Assembly: GCA_002428205.1 (NCBI GenBank)
Contig: DIUH01000267.1
Location: forward strand, 650 to 8,672
Reading direction: 5' to 3'
Length of the DNA stretch: 8,023 bases
DNA from: Planctomycetaceae bacterium UBA6163
Lineage (GTDB): Bacteria > Planctomycetota > Planctomycetia > Pirellulales > Pirellulaceae
Position numbers and translations under genes: made by a program. Below, piece by piece: positions 6,070-8,023 of the stretch. Under the pieces are notes generated by a model. The model was not told the origin of the DNA. It saw only the letters and a program-made list of their open reading frames with translations, and did not search any database. Each line of letters opens with the position of its first letter. Position 1 is the stretch's first letter.

Positions 6070-7644
6070 TTACTCAAACCGCAGCGACCGAACCGGATTC
6101 ATCCGTGCCGCACGCAGGGCCGGCAGAACGCTCGCCGTCGTCGCGATCAAAATCGAACCGGCAACCACCCAAGCGATCGTGATCGGGTCAACAATCGTCG
6201 GGATCGAATTAAAATAATAGACCGTCGGATCAAATACTTCTTGGCCAGTAATCTTCTCGATCACCGCCGCGATCGAATTGATGTACTTGACGAACAATAG
6301 TCCTCCCACCATACCGACTCCACTGCCGACGATTCCCAACAACAATCCATAGCTGAGGAAGATGCTCATTACACCGCCACCGGATGCACCAAGCGCTTTC
6401 AGTGTCCCGATATCACGTGTTTTCTCGACAACAATCATGAAGAATGTCGCCAGAATCCCGAACCCGGCTACGGCGATGATCAAGAACAGCAAGATGTTTA
6501 GGATTGTCGTTTCCAGACGTACCGCAGCCAACAACGGGCCTTGCATGTCACGCCAAGTTTGAATGTTGAACGCGTAAACATCGGGTGGAAAGCGGCGCCG
6601 CAAATCATCACGTGCTTCGTTCAAGTTCGCTCCGGGAACAAGCTTCAATTGCACCGTCGTCACGCTGCGGATCCCCGACTCTGGGTTAATCATGCCGCGA
6701 AACTCTTGCAACTGGTCCAGCCGCACAAACGCGAACGTACTGTCATATTCACTCATCCCCGACTCATATAAGTCGATCACCGTAAACTTCTGGTTGACAA
6801 CCTTTGCATTGTCCGACGCGTTGGGGAACATCATCCGTACGTCGTCACCGGGACGGCAATAAAAATGGTCACGAACATCGCCATCGCTGTCACGCATTCG
6901 CGAACTGCAAGTGGCAATCCCCAGCACGATACCGGGAAATTGATCGACCGATGCGTCAAACATTTTTGCCTGGCCAGCGTCGTTCGACTCAATCATCGCG
7001 GGCGAAAAGCCATACGACATACTCGGGCCTTGAGCGGCCGCGTCGTCCGAAGGATCACTTGCGGTGGCGGGTTGTTCGCCGCGGGCCTTTCGCACCGCCG
7101 CGTCGATTCGGTCACGCTCTTCGGCCAGCAGTTTTTCGTAAGACGCTCTTTGTCGACGATACGCCCAACCCGCGTCAGGAAAGTTCTCGCGATCAGGCGC
7201 GTAGCCACCGTCACGCAAGTTAAAGTCGACCATCGACTGATTCTGGGGGTGCAGCAAAAACCGGCCAAACTGGCTGACCGTGTCGTAAGTCTCCGGATCG
7301 ATCCCGACCAAATTGACATGTCGCGTGATCAACTGGCCGTTGAACTCGATCCCCAGCATCGCCGGAACATGCACACTGACCGACGCCCCTTCGACCTTGT
7401 CGCCCAAGATCGCGCGGATTTCCTTCAAGTGTCCATCGGGATCGGGCATCCCGCCGCTGGCATGACACTCGATCAGAATGTCCGAAGCCAAGCCGTGCAA
7501 ACGGTCATGCATTTCAGCCGCAAAACCCGCCATGACGCTGTTCACCACGATCAACGTCGCGACACCCAGCATCACGCTGATGATCGACGCCAAAGCGATA
7601 TAGCGAGTGCGCAGATACCGGAAACAGAGCAACCAGCGATACAT
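6070..7644 (-). CDS. LolC/LolE-family lipoprotein-releasing permease (FtsX-like)
   Basis: Inner-membrane partner of the adjacent ATPase, probably extracting lipoproteins for transfer to the outer membrane. The 524-aa product (from ATG 7644) has the family layout: a short cytoplasmic start, TM1 at about 16-41, a large extracytoplasmic domain, then TM2 (381-405), TM3 (425-451) and TM4 (488-510). The FtsX-type coupling motif GTLKALGA is at 413-420, and FDPTVYYFNSIP (471-482), typical of LolC/E, is present. The protein ends at NPVRSLRFE. It is over 100 residues longer than usual LolC/E (about 400 aa), because of a charged, low-complexity insertion around 139-235. Only one permease gene is seen, so it may work as a homodimer (LolF-like). 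An ATG at 7674 would add ten residues, but the start at 7644 has AAGGA six nt upstream. I leave the symbol open because LolC and LolE cannot be separated here. Confidence 0.88.
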   Translation of the reverse strand: MYRWLLCFRYLRTRYIALASIISVMLGVATLIVVNSVMAGFAAEMHDRLHGLASDILIECHASGGMPDPDGHLKEIRAILGDKVEGASVSVHVPAMLGIEFNGQLITRHVNLVGIDPETYDTVSQFGRFLLHPQNQSMVDFNLRDGGYAPDRENFPDAGWAYRRQRASYEKLLAEERDRIDAAVRKARGEQPATASDPSDDAAAQGPSMSYGFSPAMIESNDAGQAKMFDASVDQFPGIVLGIATCSSRMRDSDGDVRDHFYCRPGDDVRMMFPNASDNAKVVNQKFTVIDLYESGMSEYDSTFAFVRLDQLQEFRGMINPESGIRSVTTVQLKLVPGANLNEARDDLRRRFPPDVYAFNIQTWRDMQGPLLAAVRLETTILNILLFLIIAVAGFGILATFFMIVVEKTRDIGTLKALGASGGGVMSIFLSYGLLLGIVGSGVGMVGGLLFVKYINSIAAVIEKITGQEVFDPTVYYFNSIPTIVDPITIAWVVAGSILIATTASVLPALRAARMNPVRSLRFE

Positions 7645-7650
7645 AGCCGT

Positions 7651-7655
7651 TCCTT
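7651..7655 (-). promoter_or_regulatory. Shine-Dalgarno of the permease gene
   Basis: On the minus strand AAGGA (7655-7651) lies six nt before the ATG at 7644, ideal spacing. It supports starting the permease at MYRWLL rather than at the ATG 30 nt upstream. It stands out because the other genes here show no clear ribosome-binding sequence. Confidence 0.65.
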
Positions 7656-7856
7656 CGGCGGGAATTGGGTCCATCCAAACGCTCCGTCTGCAGCGTCGGG
7701 CTGCAGGGTAGAAAACATTCGGCCCATGCGTAAAGCCCGGAAACGACTTTCGATCGACGTGTCGACCTGTAAGATCGGAGATAACAGCGCCCGTGAGGAT
7801 GGAACGCCAATCGTCTGGCTTGATCTGTCCAACACGCCGCCCAGCAAACCAACCAG

Positions 7857-7880
7857 TTCCCGACTTCCCGACTTCCCGAA
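7857..7880 (+). repeat. Three tandem copies of an 8-bp unit
   Basis: TTCCCGAC occurs at 7857-7864 and 7865-7872, then TTCCCGAA at 7873-7880, differing only in the last base. It lies in the non-coding region between the permease and the rightward ORF. A short tandem repeat of this kind can vary in copy number by slippage, or serve as a repeated protein-binding site; nothing shows which. Confidence 0.7.
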
Positions 7881-7963
7881 TGCGGCAAGGAATCGGATCA
7901 GCATCACGATCAGGTCACCATCAATTATCCAGCCAGTATTGCTAACTAAACCACATCGCTCCG

Positions 7964-8023
7964 GTGATTACCCCTGACACCCAAGAAACGGTGAAAGCCA
8001 TTGTCAGCCGATATCGTCCCGAT
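7964..8023 (+). CDS. Possible N-terminus of a rightward gene, cut by the window end
   Basis: A GTG at 7964 opens a frame that stays open to the window edge. The 20 visible residues start with ITPDTQETVKAIVSRYRP, which resembles an N-capped amphipathic helix; codon choice looks like coding DNA. The frame is closed by a TAA at 7943-7945, so the gene cannot begin much earlier, and GTG is the only usual start codon after it. No Shine-Dalgarno is seen. It would be divergent from the permease gene. The stretch is too short to assign a family, and a chance open frame cannot be excluded. Confidence 0.4.
   Translation, partial: MITPDTQETVKAIVSRYRPD

Larger units (their letters stand above)
7645..7963. 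other. 319-nt intergenic region upstream of the permease gene
   Basis: I see no convincing gene or RNA here. It should hold the permease promoter, and that of the rightward ORF if real, but no clear -35/-10 pair was found. It contains a CTGCAG duplication around 7690-7706 and a short tandem repeat at 7857-7880. A possible 83-aa plus-strand reading (ATG 7726 to 7977) has no recognisable motif and is the tail of a longer open frame antisense to the permease, so I do not call it. Confidence 0.5.

Noticed and set aside
6865..7977. 370-aa plus-strand open frame antisense to the permease
   Set aside because: It mostly overlaps a well-supported permease gene on the other strand. Its translation is rich in Arg, His and Thr without any motif, as expected for a shadow in GC-rich DNA. 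The non-overlapping tail (7726-7977) was considered alone but has no recognisable features.

Overview
The window looks like a chromosomal housekeeping segment from a planctomycete, most likely Pirellulaceae (Rhodopirellula-like). This is an inference from three things: a secreted formylglycine-type sulfatase, a fused CobA-HemD enzyme, and mostly absent Shine-Dalgarno sequences. No marker gene here settles the taxonomy. Nothing indicates an integrated element: there is no transposase, integrase, tRNA, rRNA or CRISPR array.

Layout. Positions 1-179 are non-coding and hold a strong hairpin. A plus-strand exported sulfatase (180-1754) and a plus-strand exported coiled-coil protein of unknown function (1870-2982) follow. 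The coiled-coil gene converges on a minus-strand cobA-hemD fusion (3014-4513), and the two stop codons sit inside the arms of a perfect 10-bp inverted repeat. After a divergent 253-nt spacer comes plus-strand rpsT (ribosomal protein S20, 4767-5045). Between rpsT and the next gene lies a non-coding stretch with an imperfect inverted repeat of about 200 bp and an inner terminator-like hairpin. A minus-strand pair then encodes a LolCDE/MacB-type ABC transporter: the permease (6070-7644) is transcribed first and the ATPase (5299-6018) second. The last 380 nt are mostly non-coding, and a probable plus-strand gene start (7964 onward) is cut by the window end.

How the genes work together. Only the permease and ATPase form a clear functional unit, probably extracting lipoproteins from the inner membrane for outer-membrane sorting. 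CobA-HemD covers two consecutive steps, making uroporphyrinogen III and methylating it to precorrin-2 for siroheme or B12-type cofactors. The sulfatase probably acts outside the cytoplasm on sulfated polysaccharide. The coiled-coil protein has no recognisable catalytic domain.

I see no convincing new multi-gene system. The items most worth a second look are the structured region after rpsT, the stop-spanning inverted repeat, the large extracytoplasmic insertion in the permease, the unknown exported coiled-coil protein, and the truncated ORF at the right edge.
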